Source: Hyaloscypha bicolor E
Lineage: Eukaryota; Ascomycota; Leotiomycetes; Helotiales; Hyaloscyphaceae
Assembly: GCF_002865645.1 (NCBI RefSeq)
Contig: NW_020194618.1
Location: 836,885-900,884, forward strand
DNA: 64,000 nucleotides
Direction: 5' to 3'
Shown here: in pieces, positions 10,523-22,937 of the stretch
Position numbering within the stretch: the first letter of the stretch is position 1
How the letters are laid out: the number at the start of each line of letters is the position of its first letter
Made by a program: the position numbers and the translations under genes
The notes under the pieces: model-generated
Told to the model about the DNA's origin: nothing
The model's input: the letters and a program-made list of their open reading frames with translations, nothing else
Database searches by the model: none

Positions 10523-11230
10523 AGGCTCTGTTCCGAAATCTCTTTCGACTACTACCCTTATTTTATCTCAATCGATACCTCTCACTAATGGCTGTCTAGC
10601 TTATACCCTCACTTCACCTCCTTCACCTCCTTCTTCGATTCCTGCTACCGGTTTCGGACAATCCCATGCCCTTCAACGAACCAATGGAAGCAGTACACCC
10701 ACCTATACCTCTGCTGGATTCGAATTCCAAGCTTCACAACGTACAGGAGTGGGTTGAACGCGAATGGGCATACTGGAAATGGAAGGAATGGGCACACTGC
10801 GAATGGGGATACTGGGAAATGGGCATACTGGTGGGAATAGGGCATATTGGATGGGAAATGGGCATATTAGATAGGGAGAAATGGGGATATTGGATGGGAG
10901 GATATACTGAGCGTTTGGGAGGTTTGGGACTAGGCCGAATTAGGAAATTAGTATGTAATAGGAGGGAAATACTGTTTTTGGCGTTTTTAGAGAGGTTCCA
11001 GTATTGGAATAGCTGCACTGCGAATTTCCTGGGTCATGTGACCTTGTGTCACATGCGTGACTCAACCAGTAGACTAGACCCCTTTAGGCTTAGCAGATTT
11101 AGGGATCGCATATCAATACTATGATACTGCGATCCTTACTTCTGAATAATAACAACTTTACTAACTAACGCAACTAGTATTTCCACGCCTATATAATAGT
11201 GCCATGCGTTACTAGTAAACCAATAATTAC
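10523..11230. other. Un-mutated island with degenerate tandem repeat; no confident gene
   Basis: Composition is normal between two AT-rich blocks. A 152-codon frame (10,666-11,124, plus strand) exists but is largely made of imperfect ~15-20 bp repeats around ATGGGCATACTGG, visible about eight times from 10,765 to 10,910. That gives a Trp/Gly-rich low-complexity protein with no recognised domain. From about 11,030 there are LTR-like palindromes (GTCATGTGAC, GTCACATGCGTGAC), but I could not find matching ends or a target duplication. Confidence 0.45.
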
Positions 11231-12266
11231 TCTTAGTTCCTTTTTTTTTATTAGTCTTAATAATATAATAAGCTTTAATTTAAAGTCTTTTATAAGTTTA
11301 AAGACTAGTTTTATATTAATATAAGTTAAAATTCTTAATAATAAAGTATTAGCTTAATTATTATAAAGCTTCTTATAATAATAAGAATAAAGTAATAAAT
11401 AAGTCTTAAAAATTTAAGATTCTAGTATATTATAAATCTAAATTTAAGGAAAGAAAGAAAATAATAAATAATAAAAGATAAGAAAGTAAGACTAAAACTA
11501 TTAAAATACTAATAAAACTAATAAAACTAATTAAATAATAATAATTATATTTCTTATAATTTTAAAATTAATATATTAGTTATTTATTAATTAAGAACTA
11601 GTTTCTTATTAATAAAGAAGTATATATAAACTTAATTATTCTTTAAGAAAACTAGTTTATATAAATAATTATATAATTAATAACTTACTTATATACTTAA
11701 ATTAAGTTATAATTCTTAAATTATTATAATATTATACTTTAAAATATTCTTATATAATAATAATATTATAATTCCTTTTTTTAATTTATTTATATTTTAT
11801 TATAATACTTTTAATTAATTTATAATTAATTAAAATTAAAATTAAGTTTCTTTTATTTTAACTTATTAATTACTTTTAATAATCTTTCTTTTAAAATTAA
11901 TATTTCTTTATAAGTCTTTTTAAATTATTTCTTTCTTTAATTAAGTTACTTATATTTTATTATTTATATATTATTTTTTCTTAAATATTATTATCTTATA
12001 TAAAAGTATAATCTTAGTTATATCTTATATTCTCTTAAATATTAATAATAAAAGTAAAAGTATTAATTAATAACTGGCCATTTTTTAAAACTAATATAAT
12101 TATTCTTAATATAATTTATATATTATTATTACTTTTATTATTAAATAAGATACTTATATAACTTATATATTTTTATAACTTAATTATAAATAAAATTTAT
12201 ATAAATTATTAATTAGATATATTTTTTATATATATTTATATTTATAATACTTAAAGTATTATATAA
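11231..12266. other. AT-saturated DNA, no gene
   Basis: The sequence is almost entirely A/T with abundant TTAATTAA-like words and no open frame above background. It is older decayed DNA into which the copia element at 12,272 inserted. The source sequence is not recognisable. Confidence 0.6.
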
Positions 12267-12271
12267 CTTAA

Positions 12272-12547
12272 TATTAGTTTACTAGAAATATATAGTATTA
12301 TTATAAAATTATAAAATACTATTTATATAAGTTAGTAAAGTTATTTTTATTTAGAAATAAGAATTATAGTATTATAGTATTAATATATAATTCCTAAATT
12401 TACTAAACCTAATAAGAACTAGTTACTAGTCAAGTTACTAATATAATATAAGATTATATAATTATTATTTATATCTCGTTATCTCTAGTTATTTTTATAT
12501 TATATAATTATATTATATAACTATTAATAACTATAGCTATATTAATA
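12272..12547 (-). repeat. Copia 3' LTR (276 bp)
   Basis: This is the left partner of the LTR pair. It matches 34,366-34,641 over its full length with only scattered C/T and G/A differences. It is preceded by the target duplication CTTAA. Confidence 0.85.
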
Positions 12548-12756
12548 CTAGAAACTTTCTAAAAAACACGAAAAAACAGAAAATAGTATTTTCTTCTAAT
12601 TATATATAAATTCCCTAATCTGGCCTAATACCAGATTCCCTAAATACTCTATATATTTATATTACTTTTAAGGTTTTAGTTATATACTAAAGGCTATAGC
12701 CTTTTATATATAATCTCTCTTTTTATAATATCCTTTTATCTCATATATTTATATTC

Positions 12757-12886
12757 CCTAATTCGGCCTAGTACTAGATACTCAGATATTAGATATCTAG
12801 ATACTAGATGCCAGATGCCCAGATACTTAATTTCCTAATCCGGCCTAGTACTAGATACTCAGATATTAGATACCTAGATACTAGAT
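12757..12886. repeat. Duplicated ~53-bp block, period 77, inside copia element
   Basis: A block containing CGGCCTAGTACTAGATACTC followed by short AGATAYTAGATA units starts at 12,757 and again at 12,834. A weaker version starts near 12,612. It lies between the copia RNase H and the 3' LTR, so it is a 3' non-coding tandem duplication within the element. Confidence 0.6.
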
Positions 12887-12999
12887 ACCCAGATATTAGA
12901 TACTAAAGAAATCTCTATATATATTCTCCTATTTATATATCTATTTCTTGCTCTATTTATATTTAATTTATTTCTCTATATCTAATTATATAGTATTTG

Positions 13000-13690
13000 T
13001 ATTAATAAGGTACTTAAGGGCATTTAATGGCTTCGATTTTATTATAAAGTTAGCAGGATTTAATTCTTTCTTAATTTACTTAATTTCTATAATTTCTCGT
13101 TATTTATATATCTAGTAAAGATATATTATATTAATTATTAGGTATTTCTTTCGAGTAATATCTAATTTAATAAAGCATTTATATAATAACTTCGAATCTA
13201 TATAAATAACTAGTAATAGTTCTATTTCTAGTACTTTATTAATTATAGATTTAATTAAAGTATTTATATTAAAACCATAAGCTATATTATAGAGTTCTAA
13301 AGCTAGAATACTTCTAATAACTCTTTTATATTTAGTAGAGAACTAGTAAATAATATTAGTATATCTAGTTCTATTTACTAGAACTAGAATATATCTAATT
13401 TAGAAAAAGAGATCTCTATTATTTATAAATAAAGTATTTATAAAAATAATTAAATATAAGAACTTTTTTACTAGTTTTATAAATCTTAGTTCTCTAGTAA
13501 TATTCTTAATTTATTATTAAATATACTTATTAAGTGCCTTTATATTAGTTTCCGAAAGTTTAATAATTTAAGTAATAATTAATTAATTATATAAAGCTTC
13601 TAGTTAATAAACTAATATAATATATACTTTTCTAGTATATTAGGTAATATATTAGTTCTTAATAAAGAGATTTTAATAAATAGTATTCTT
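13000..13690 (-). pseudogene. Copia RNase H / C-terminal pol remnant
   Basis: Reading the minus strand through stops gives the copia RNase H pattern: NNRDLFFQIRYILVLVNRTR, FSTKYKRVIRSILALELYNI, YIDSKLLYKCFIKLDITRKK and a final NKIEAINALK. Normal elements have 'HWSSTKCKRVTRSVLASELYAM...CTDSKSLYECLVKLGTT...DAMTKxKPxxALK'. Cys-to-Tyr, Ser-to-Phe and Gln-to-stop changes are all explained by C-to-T and G-to-A mutation. Confidence 0.8.
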
Positions 13691-14855
13691 ATTACTTATA
13701 ATAATAATATTCTTTATAGAAATAATTTAGAGGTTTTTATATTAGTAGTTTTATATAAGAGTAATTCTAGTAGTATTTATATAGATAATACCTCTATTAA
13801 ACTTGAGATTATAATTAAAAATAAGGAATTTATATTTCTTAGCTAAAAACTTAGCTTTATAAAGCTTTAGTTACTTTATTTTTATAAAATTATTAGTTCT
13901 AATAAATAAGGTATTATTAATTTAAAAGCTAATAATTCTAAAGAATTACTTACTATAAAGAAAGTAAGGGTTATAAGTTAATTACTTTATAGAAAGCTTA
14001 TTAATATAATAGAAATAATAAGTCTTAAACTAGTAATTCCTAGCCTCTAGTATATTATATAGTAGTTTTATAATCTTTAAAATAGAATTTTTCTTTAGAT
14101 TTAGCTCTCTAGTAAGCTTATAAGATAAGTTAATATAGAAATTATAATTAAGTAAGGTTATTAATTAGATATAGGCTGGCGAGATATTATATAAATATAA
14201 TTCTGTAATATTTATTATTATAATAATAATACTAAAAATAATTCTTTAGCTAATATATTAGATAATAAGTAATTATATTAATATTATATATTTCTTATTA
14301 TTATTATAAGCTTAGATAACTAGTCTCGACTTTTTAAACTCTTTCTTTATATTCTTATTCTTAATCTTATTAATAAACCGAGAATTAAAAATATATATTT
14401 CTTTTAATATCTAAGATCTAGAAATAGTCTTAAATATATTCTTTTTTAGAAGGCTAGTAATTTTAACTTAATAAGAATTCTTATATAATTTATTATCTTA
14501 TAGGAATACTATAATATCTGGGGTCTTATAAGAGTATTCTTTATTATACTTTAGTAAAATAGCAGGAATAGTAAGAGAAATTATACCTGTATTATCTTTA
14601 GCCTTATTATTAGGTTCGGGGCTATTAGTAATAACCTTAATATCCCCTATATAAAAGGGCTTTATAAAGATTAAACGGAAAATAGTATTATTATATAATA
14701 GAGCTAGTATATAGTTCTCTCTATTAATAGCTACTAGCTTATATAATTTATTCTAATTACTAGATTAACTAGTATTTCCTTTATATTAAATAAAAATATT
14801 CGAATTTAGAAATAGTTTATAAATATTAGTAATATTAGAACTATTTCAGGTATTT

Positions 14856-14966
14856 TGTCACGTGTTGGTATCACGTGACCTGTATTCACTTAGTTTACCG
14901 AGCACATCCGAGCCTTTAGCTCGGATTATTAATATTATATTATATATACTTGCATTTACTATAATA
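14856..14966. mobile_element. Possible short solo LTR with TSD TATTT
   Basis: A patch of normal composition begins TGTCACGTG within RIP-decayed copia pol. A candidate end ATAATA (14,966) is followed by TATTT, which also precedes the start (14,851-14,855). Such a 5-bp match in AT-rich DNA could be chance, and the 3' half is itself AT-rich, so the element call is weak. The un-mutated patch itself (about 14,856-14,930) is clear. Confidence 0.35.
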
Positions 14967-15757
14967 TATTTAAAGTATTTATAATTTAATATCTAGTTTA
15001 AAGCTTCTAAATTTCTACTATTACTTTCTTAAATATTATTAATTACTATAATATAATAGGTAATAAAGTATTATAAACTAAAAGAACTAGAATAATATTA
15101 TTAGATCTTATAAAGTTATTAATAGCCTTAAAAGCTATTTAGAATATAGTATTTTTATTAATTCTATTAACTTTAGCTATAATAATAAAGTAAGTATATT
15201 AGATTAGGCTATAATAATATTCTATAATTCTAATAAAATTATAAGCTTTTATAGAAATAATCTTAACCTTAGTTCTTATAATATTTATGAACTAAATAAA
15301 CTTCTTACTAGTAAACTACTTTCTAGTATTTACTATAATTTAATTAGAAGAACCTAAATAGTTATTAATCTAGTATTACTTAAGTATATTTCAAATATAT
15401 ATTATACTAATATTCTAGAGCTATTAGCTAGCTTAATATTAAGTACTTTTATTAATAATATAAAGTATAGGCTTACTAAAAATATAGAAAATATTAATAA
15501 TATTGAAATAGTTAAAGCTAATATTATTTCTTAAATTAAATTTAAATTATTCGAGTAATTAGCTATATTTCTAATATTACTTATAGTATTTTATAAGATA
15601 TTTAAAGGCTTTTATATTAATATTATAGCTTGCTTATTCTAGTATATTTCGGAGCTTACTAATAAATAAATAACTAAAATAATAGTATAAATATTATAAT
15701 TTGACCTCTATAAGAAAGCAAGAATTATAAGTAAAGAATTCGGAAATAAAATCTTAT

Positions 15758-16031
15758 TATTATAATTCCTAAATACCTGGTATCTGAGATGCCTTACTAG
15801 ATACTAGATATTTTCTAGATATATATAATATGGCTGCCTTATTAGGGAAATATACTTGAAATATACTAGAAATATTTAAAAGGCTAAGCCTCTTTAGAAC
15901 TAGTATATTATAAGATATATATATTCTCTTATAGCTTCCTATATTCTAGTTTTCTTTTTCTTAGCTTTAAATTATTTTTATAAAGAATCTTTTATCTTAC
16001 TTTCTAAGCCCTAAATACTATATTTGTAATA
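15758..16031 (+). repeat. Gypsy LTR (274 bp), left outer
   Basis: It begins TATTATAATTCC (ancestral TGTTA) and ends TAATA (ancestral TAACA). It is the same length as the other full gypsy LTRs in the window and leads directly into gag on the plus strand. Confidence 0.85.
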
Positions 16032-16918
16032 GTATTTAAAGCTTACTTTCTTTAATTCTATAAAGAATTTCAAATAAACTAATTTAGAACTATTAGTAAT
16101 ATAGGTATTACTAAGATAATAAAACATTAGAAATATAAGTAATAGATTCTAGAATAATAAAAGTAAAAAGCTTTAGAATTCTTAGAGAAATCAGGTATTT
16201 ATATCTTTATAAATATATATTAGTAATATATTAGAAATTTCCTCTAAAAACCCGAAAATTAAAAAACCTTAAATAAAGGCTATTCTTTAATTAAGTTTTA
16301 AAGTAATAGGTACCTATAGGCTAGTAACTTGATTATTACTTTTAAGTCCTATCCTATAATCTTATAGGCCCTATATATATACTAGTAATAAGATTACTAA
16401 GAAGAATATAGTAAAGAAAAAGTATAATAAGTTAATTTCCTAGAATACTATATAACTAGGAACTATATTAACTTTTACTAAGGCTTCTAGTAAAGCTCTT
16501 ACTAGTTTAAATTATTTTATTAGTAGCCCTTCCCGAACTAAATATCTCATTAATATTTCTAGAGAATTTATAAATAAGTCTATAGAAATAGAATTCTTTA
16601 CTTTTATTATAAAGTTTCTAGAAACCAAAAACTATATTACTATTAGAGAGTTATATAAATAGGCCAAGAAACCTAATATTTTATTCTCAGATATTAATAT
16701 TATTATAAAAAGCTATTAGAAAAATATCTAAAAAGCTATTTTTGAAAATATTAAGTTCTATAATACTAAGCTCGAGAATAATATTAAATACTATATAACT
16801 ATAGTAAATTGGCTTATAATAGCTCTAATTACTTTTATTTTAGTTATTCTAGCTACTTTAAACTTTTTTTAAAAGAATTCCGAATTATCTTTTACTTATT
16901 TCTATTTAGGATTCCCTA
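16032..16918 (+). pseudogene. Gypsy gag, 5' part, plus strand, ends at a 5-bp junction
   Basis: This is collinear with gag of the other copies (23,212 onward and 25,173 onward) up to ...GGATTCCCTA at 16,918, where an inverted LTR begins abruptly. The continuation of this gag is found on the opposite strand ending at 22,679, sharing the same 5-bp site. Multiple in-frame stops; no product expected. Confidence 0.8.
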
Positions 16919-17192
16919 TATTATAAATATAATATTTAGGGCTTAAAAAGCAAAGTAAAAAGTTTCTTATAAAAATAATTTAAAGCTAAGGAAGAGAAAA
17001 CTAGAATATAAGAGGCTATAAGGAAATATATATATTCTATAATATACTAGTCCCGAAGAAGCTTAGCCTTATAAATATCTCTAGTATATTTCAAGTATAT
17101 TTCCCTAATAAAGTAGCTATATTATATATATCTAGAAAATATCTAATATCTAGTAAAGTATTTTAGATACTAGATATCTAGGAATTATAATA
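16919..17192 (-). repeat. Gypsy LTR (274 bp), inverted
   Basis: This is the reverse complement of a full-length gypsy LTR: it starts TATTA (complement of the LTR 3' end) and ends AATTATAATA. It directly abuts plus-strand gag at 16,918. It is the 3' LTR of the minus-oriented pol/gag segment to its right. Confidence 0.85.
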
Positions 17193-20100
17193 TTACTTTC
17201 TTTTTATAATAAGCTTATTCCTAAGCTTTATAAAAGCCGTTTATTTATCTAATTTCGTATTTTACTTTTTCCTAAAATAAAACTAGTATTTTAAATATAG
17301 ATATTATATATAAAAGACTAGTATTTTTATTATATAATCTAGAAGGATTTATTATTATTTCTATATAGTTCTAGATAAGTATTATTTTTTATATAGTCTA
17401 GCTAGTATTATAGGTTTTATAGAAATCCTAATATATTAATATTATTATTATAGAAACTTTATAAAACCAGGAAGCTATTACTTAGTACTAAAGCTAGATA
17501 TTATATTAGATCTTTATCCTAACTAATCTACTAAATTCTATATTTTAGCCTATTTTTTACTAGCTTAATTACTATAACTTATTTAATACTATATTCTTAT
17601 TTACTATTTTCTAGTATTAATAAGAATAGTTCCGGGTTTATTTAATCTAGAAGAAAATTCTGAGAATTTTTTTATAGCTTTTTTATATAGAAAACTAGAT
17701 ATATCTTTATAATTTCTAGTAATTTCAGGAAAAATAAGTAGCTATATTATTTTAGAATCTTAAATAGGCCCTCTATTTAGTTCTTTAGCTTCCGGTTTAG
17801 ATAATCGGATTTCTAGTACTTTATAATAACCTATATTTTATTTCTTACTTTGAAATTAATTAGATAATAGTATTTATTAGCTTATATTATATATTATTTC
17901 TATATTTACTTTATATAGCCTTAGGTAAGTTACTATAATTTATATAATTAATTTACTAATACTTTAGCTTTATTTTTATTTAGCTTCTTTTTAAATAAGT
18001 TAGCTTTAATAAAAAAGTTCTAGTCTAGAGAAATATAAGACTTATAGCTCTTTTTAGTTATAAATAGGAATTAGCTAATAGTTTTATACTAAAGAAAGAT
18101 TTATTAATAATTAATTATAATAATCTATTTGTTCTAATTATTCTAATAATAATTAATATATAAGTATAATTTCTAATTAAAGTACTAATTAATAATTTCT
18201 ATTTATTTATTTATTTGGAAATAATTAGCTATAAAAAGCTTAAGCTTTATATTAATTCTTATATAGAATTCGCTTTAAAAATCAGATATAAATTAGGGTT
18301 TCTAATCTAATATAATTATTTCTGGAATATTTACTTAGTATATTATATAAAGTAAAAATAGAAATACTAGCTATTTAGCTATAATTATATCTTATATAAG
18401 AATTATAATTAGGTACTTAAATAAGTAATTCACGAATATAGTAATTATATTATAGCCCGATTTGCTTTCTAGATAACTTTTAAAGTTTATAGTAATATAT
18501 TACTAGAAATAATTAGAAACTAGAAAAAAATAAAATAAACTAGGCTTTTTATTTCTAAATATATGCGATTTCCTATAAATATAGTAATTACTATAATATT
18601 AATTAATATTCTTACTTATAAATAGCTAGTAATATTACTTTTTTAATAGCTAATAAAGCTTTATATATTTAGAATATCCAGAAAGAAATTTATTATATAC
18701 TTTATAAATTAGTATAATGCACACATTGATAGCAAGCGTCCAGCTGGATTTAGTAGCCTAATTAGGCTAGTGCTTATGTGGGATCGCACTCCCAAATTGG
18801 GACTAGTGCTTCCGTACATCCAGCGGAACACTAGATTCTATATATGGAGGCATGCGAGCTTTGGAAATGGGCATCGATTAGTTTATTACTGAGAACCAGT
18901 TCTTGGAATCAATTATACTTCCACGCTTCACTCCATACTTTACCCTATATTCCACCCCTTACCTTGACTACTTGCGTAGCACCCTGCTATATTGGGAGCC
19001 TCACAATTAGAGTATTCTATAAAAGTAATCCGGGAGTTATTTTATTCTCTATAATATAAAAAAAGGCCGTTTTATAATATCTAGATATTACTTTTAGCTT
19101 AAGCTATTATATATAGCTTTTCTAAATCCGGTAATATATAATTATTTTATAGGATCTTATTTATAAGTTATAAACTATTATACTTAATAAAAGCCTCTAA
19201 TAATTCTTCTATAGGGGCTATTATAATAGAGTTTACTAGTAAAGCTTCTAAGAAAATGTTTTCTTCTAGGGAAATTATACTTCTAATAGAAATATTCTTC
19301 TCCGGAAAGTCTTTAGTATATACTTGGTTTTTAGAGCCAAATTCCGGATTAAATAAGCCGACTTTATAAAGTATTACTATAAGCTATAAGTTATAGATAA
19401 TCTCCGGATTAATCTTATTTTTAGAAAGAAGTACTTGAGTTTATAGCTTTTCCTTAATCTGGCCCTAAGTATTTATTTTATTTTATCTTTATAATAAAGT
19501 ATTTATTTACTTATTTGATTTTCTAGAATAATATATAAGCTTAAAATAATAGTAAAATAAGAGCTTTTTAGTAATTATAAAATACTTTAAAATATAGTAA
19601 TTAGAATAGATCTTAAAAGAAGTATTTTAAAAGCCTTCTAGCTTAATTTTTTATTTCTCTAGTACTTGAATTATAATAAATATTTCCTTATTATATATAT
19701 TATAATTAAGCTTTACTAGAAGTATAATTTTAGAAAAATAAGCTATAGGATATTAAAGGCCTATTTCTGGATCTTATTAAGAGAATAGACTAGTAATTGT
19801 TTCTTTAAATATATCTGTTTTTATTATTATAAATAGATCTGAATTATAGTATTATAAAACTAGAATAGAAATTATAGTTTTCTTTAGGTAAGTAAAAGCC
19901 TTTTAGTATTATTTGAATTACTTAAAGGAAATATTCTTTTTTATAAATAAAATAAAAGATCTAGTAATTTATTTATATTTTCTAATAAAGTATTTATAAA
20001 AGTTATAGAAGCCGAGAAAGAATTATATATTCTTAATTATCTTTAGAAATTACTAATTATATATTACTTTAATTTTATTAGAATTTATTTTAATATTAAA

Positions 20101-22679
20101 TATAGAAATAATAAAGCCCAAATACTTTATATATATAACTTTAAATTCCGATTTCTTAATATTTATTTAGAGGCTAGTAAGATATAAATAGTTTAGTACT
20201 TTTCATATATATTATTTATATTTTATTAGGTCTTTTAAATAAATAAGAATATTATTAAGATATATTATATAAAAGTTATCTAGATATTTAAAAAATATAT
20301 TATTTATATAATATTAATATATAGCCGGGCTATTTATAAAGCTTTTCTAGAGAATATTATATTTATATACTTTATAATAAATATGAAATATTATTAGCTT
20401 TTAAGAATCCGGGTCTATAGCTATATAATAGAAAGCTTAATAAATATCTAATTTAATATAGATCTTAACTTTAGATAATTAACTTAAAGTCTTATTAATA
20501 AGAAAAAGGAAATATTAATTCTTTTAAATAATATTATTTAGATAATAAAAATTAATATAGAAATATAAACCTCTATTTACTTTTTTTTATAAAAAGAACT
20601 AGTAAAATAAAGAGAGCCTAACTAGCTTTAATAAAGCCTTTAGTCAGATTATTTTTTAAGAAATACTTGATTTCTAGAAGCTTTTAAATAAACTATTACT
20701 AGAGAAATTAATATCTAATATTCTCGATTTCTTTTAGGCCTTTAATCTAAATCTTATAATTATATATTTTATAAAAAAAAAAGATATTAGATTTCTTTTT
20801 AGAAAAAATAGAAATATATTTTTTAAGTTCTAGAAATAATATTCTTTATAATTACTAAAGCTTTATTTCTTCTAGTTATTAATTCTCTAGGCCAGAAATA
20901 GCTTCTTTTTTTAAACTTTAAGTTTCTTATTAATTTTATAAATAAAGATTTAACTAATAATATTATTTTTTCTCTTAGCTATATAATTAAATATTATAAA
21001 AATAAGAATAACTAGATCTAATATTTGCTTTTTATTAAGAATCTTTTCTTATTTCTTTAGCTTTTATTTAAGTATTATATTTTAATTAGGCTATAAAAGC
21101 TTCTTTTCTATAGTCTTATATAATTTCTTCTAATTAGTCTAAAAGAAGGAAAACTACTTTAGAATAAAAGGTTTTTAGAAATAACTTATAATAAAATCTT
21201 ATTAATTAGTATTCTTTTAATATTTCTTATTAGATTACTTCCTTAGCTATTATTATAAAATACTAATAATATAATTAAATTATATAGATTTAAGTTTATT
21301 CTTTAGTTATATAAGCCTATATCTTCTATAATTAACTAGAATATTAATATATATTACTTATTTCTTATTAAAAATAATATTATAATTTCTAAGATTTAGA
21401 ATAATTATAGATATATTAATACTTTATTTATTAATTAGAAATAATACTTTCATATATTTCTTAGTAAACTTAGCTAGCTTTTTATTAAAACTATATATAA
21501 TATAGAATAAGAAAAGAAATTATAGTTCTATTTCTAAGAATTACTTTATAAGCTAAATAAGCTTTATATTAATAAAAGTATAACTATTAGTTCTAGTATT
21601 AATAAAGGAAAAAGACTTAATTCCTAATTTATTATACTAATAGTATAAAGTATTATAAGAGTATTTTTTCTTATTAGATAAATTAAGTTAATTTCTATTA
21701 AATCTATATTATAAGCCCCTAAAATAAAGACTTTCTTTAGGGATACTTATTTCCCGATTTTATATTAGAATTAGAACTCAAATTCTTTAAATACTTTACT
21801 AAATTAGTATATTCTAGTAAAATAAAAACTAAGTCTAATTTAATTCTAGAAAAAGCTATCTTAATTTCTTTACTATATAGAAGCAAATAGTATCTAATAT
21901 AATAGCGGAATTTATTATAATTAAAGTACTTAATAATTAAGAGATTCTTAGTTTTTATAAAATATTACTTATATTTATAAGAAAGTATATATTTAATAAA
22001 AGTAATTAATATAGGCTTCTTAGGCTCTTTCTTAGAAATATACTTTTTAGAAATATATAGAAATATAATACTAGAAATAAACTTAACTAAGATAGCTTTT
22101 ACTTTTTTATATTCTTTAGTTTTTATATATATAGCCTTAATTTACTAATTATTAGTAATATAGTACTAAATAAAGCAAGTAGTATTAATAAAAGAATTAT
22201 TATAATATATATATACTAATTTCTAGAACTTTAGTAAAAGCTTCTTATTTAGTTTATATTTAATATCTTAAAGACTAATATTACTTTTTATAAATAGTTA
22301 TAAAAAAAGAATATAGAATTCCTAAAATACTTAACTAGAGTATATTTAAAGCTTACTAAAGTTATAATAAGTATTCTATATCTTATTAGAATTAGAATAT
22401 AGCTTTTTTAAATAAAAGTAGAACTTTAAGAACTAATAATACTAATTTAAACTATCTTTATTTATATAAGAATTAGTTAGGATAAGAATATTATTAGTAA
22501 ATCTACTAGAAATATAAATAATCTTGAGATTTTTTAAGAAATATAAATTAGTATTTCCTTATAACTTATTCTTAATCTAAACTAGCTAGTTATTAAAGAT
22601 AATATAATTTCTAGTAAAGAAAGTTAGATCTAAAAGCTTAGTAATTCTAGTATTTCTAAAAGAAATATAAGATATAGGA
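17193..22679 (-). pseudogene. Gypsy pol and gag 3' part, minus strand
   Basis: On the minus strand, from right to left: the distal part of gag (22.68 to ~21.9 kb), protease, reverse transcriptase at ~20.9-20.0 kb (NNLTKGFIKAS, VKIYIKLDIY, then YLNNILIYL where an active enzyme has YLDDILIYS), RNase H, integrase and a chromodomain-like tail near 17.45-17.65 kb. The order is Ty3/gypsy, and the chromodomain makes it a chromovirus. The two active-site aspartates of the RT motif appear as Asn, a G-to-A change. A solo LTR interrupts the integrase region at 18,713. Nothing here can be functional. Confidence 0.8.
18713..19005. mobile_element. Solo LTR (293 bp) with 5-bp TSD ATTAG
   Basis: The patch begins TATAATGC (explained as RIP-altered TGTGATGC) and ends GCCTCACA, with ATTAG on both sides (18,708-18,712 and 19,006-19,010). 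It contains a 16-bp perfect palindrome (TAGCCTAATTAGGCTA), the palindrome TCCCAAATTGGGA and a TATATATGG box. Composition is near normal inside heavily mutated gypsy pol, so it is a late insertion. The open frame starting at 18,844 lies mostly inside this LTR. Confidence 0.75.
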
Positions 22680-22937
22680 TATTATAATTCTCAGATATCT
22701 AATATCTAAAATACCTTATTAGATACTAGATATCTTCTAGATATATATAATATAGCCGCTTTACTAGGGAAATATACTTGAAATATACTAAAGATATTTA
22801 GAAAACTAAGCCTCTTCGGAACTAGTATACTATAAGATATATATATTTCCTTATAGCTTCTTATATTCTAGTTTTCTTTTCTTTAGCTTTAAATTATCTT
22901 TATAAGAAACTTTCTATCTTACTTTCCAAACCCTAAA
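22680..22937 (+). repeat. Gypsy LTR lacking its last 16 bp, abutting a second LTR
   Basis: It begins TATTATAATTC right after the inverted gag. It matches the LTR consensus for 258 bp, then stops at CCCTAAA, where the next LTR starts. The missing 16 bases are exactly the LTR 3' terminus seen in other copies. Confidence 0.8.

Noticed and set aside
18844..19059. 71-codon plus-strand open frame
   Set aside because: Mostly inside the ATTAG-bounded solo LTR and runs into RIP-mutated pol.
16919..22679. Independent minus-strand gypsy element nested in a plus-strand one
   Set aside because: The second half of the plus-strand gag is absent on the far side, and the minus-strand gag begins exactly where the plus-strand gag stops, so a self-insertion inversion explains more.
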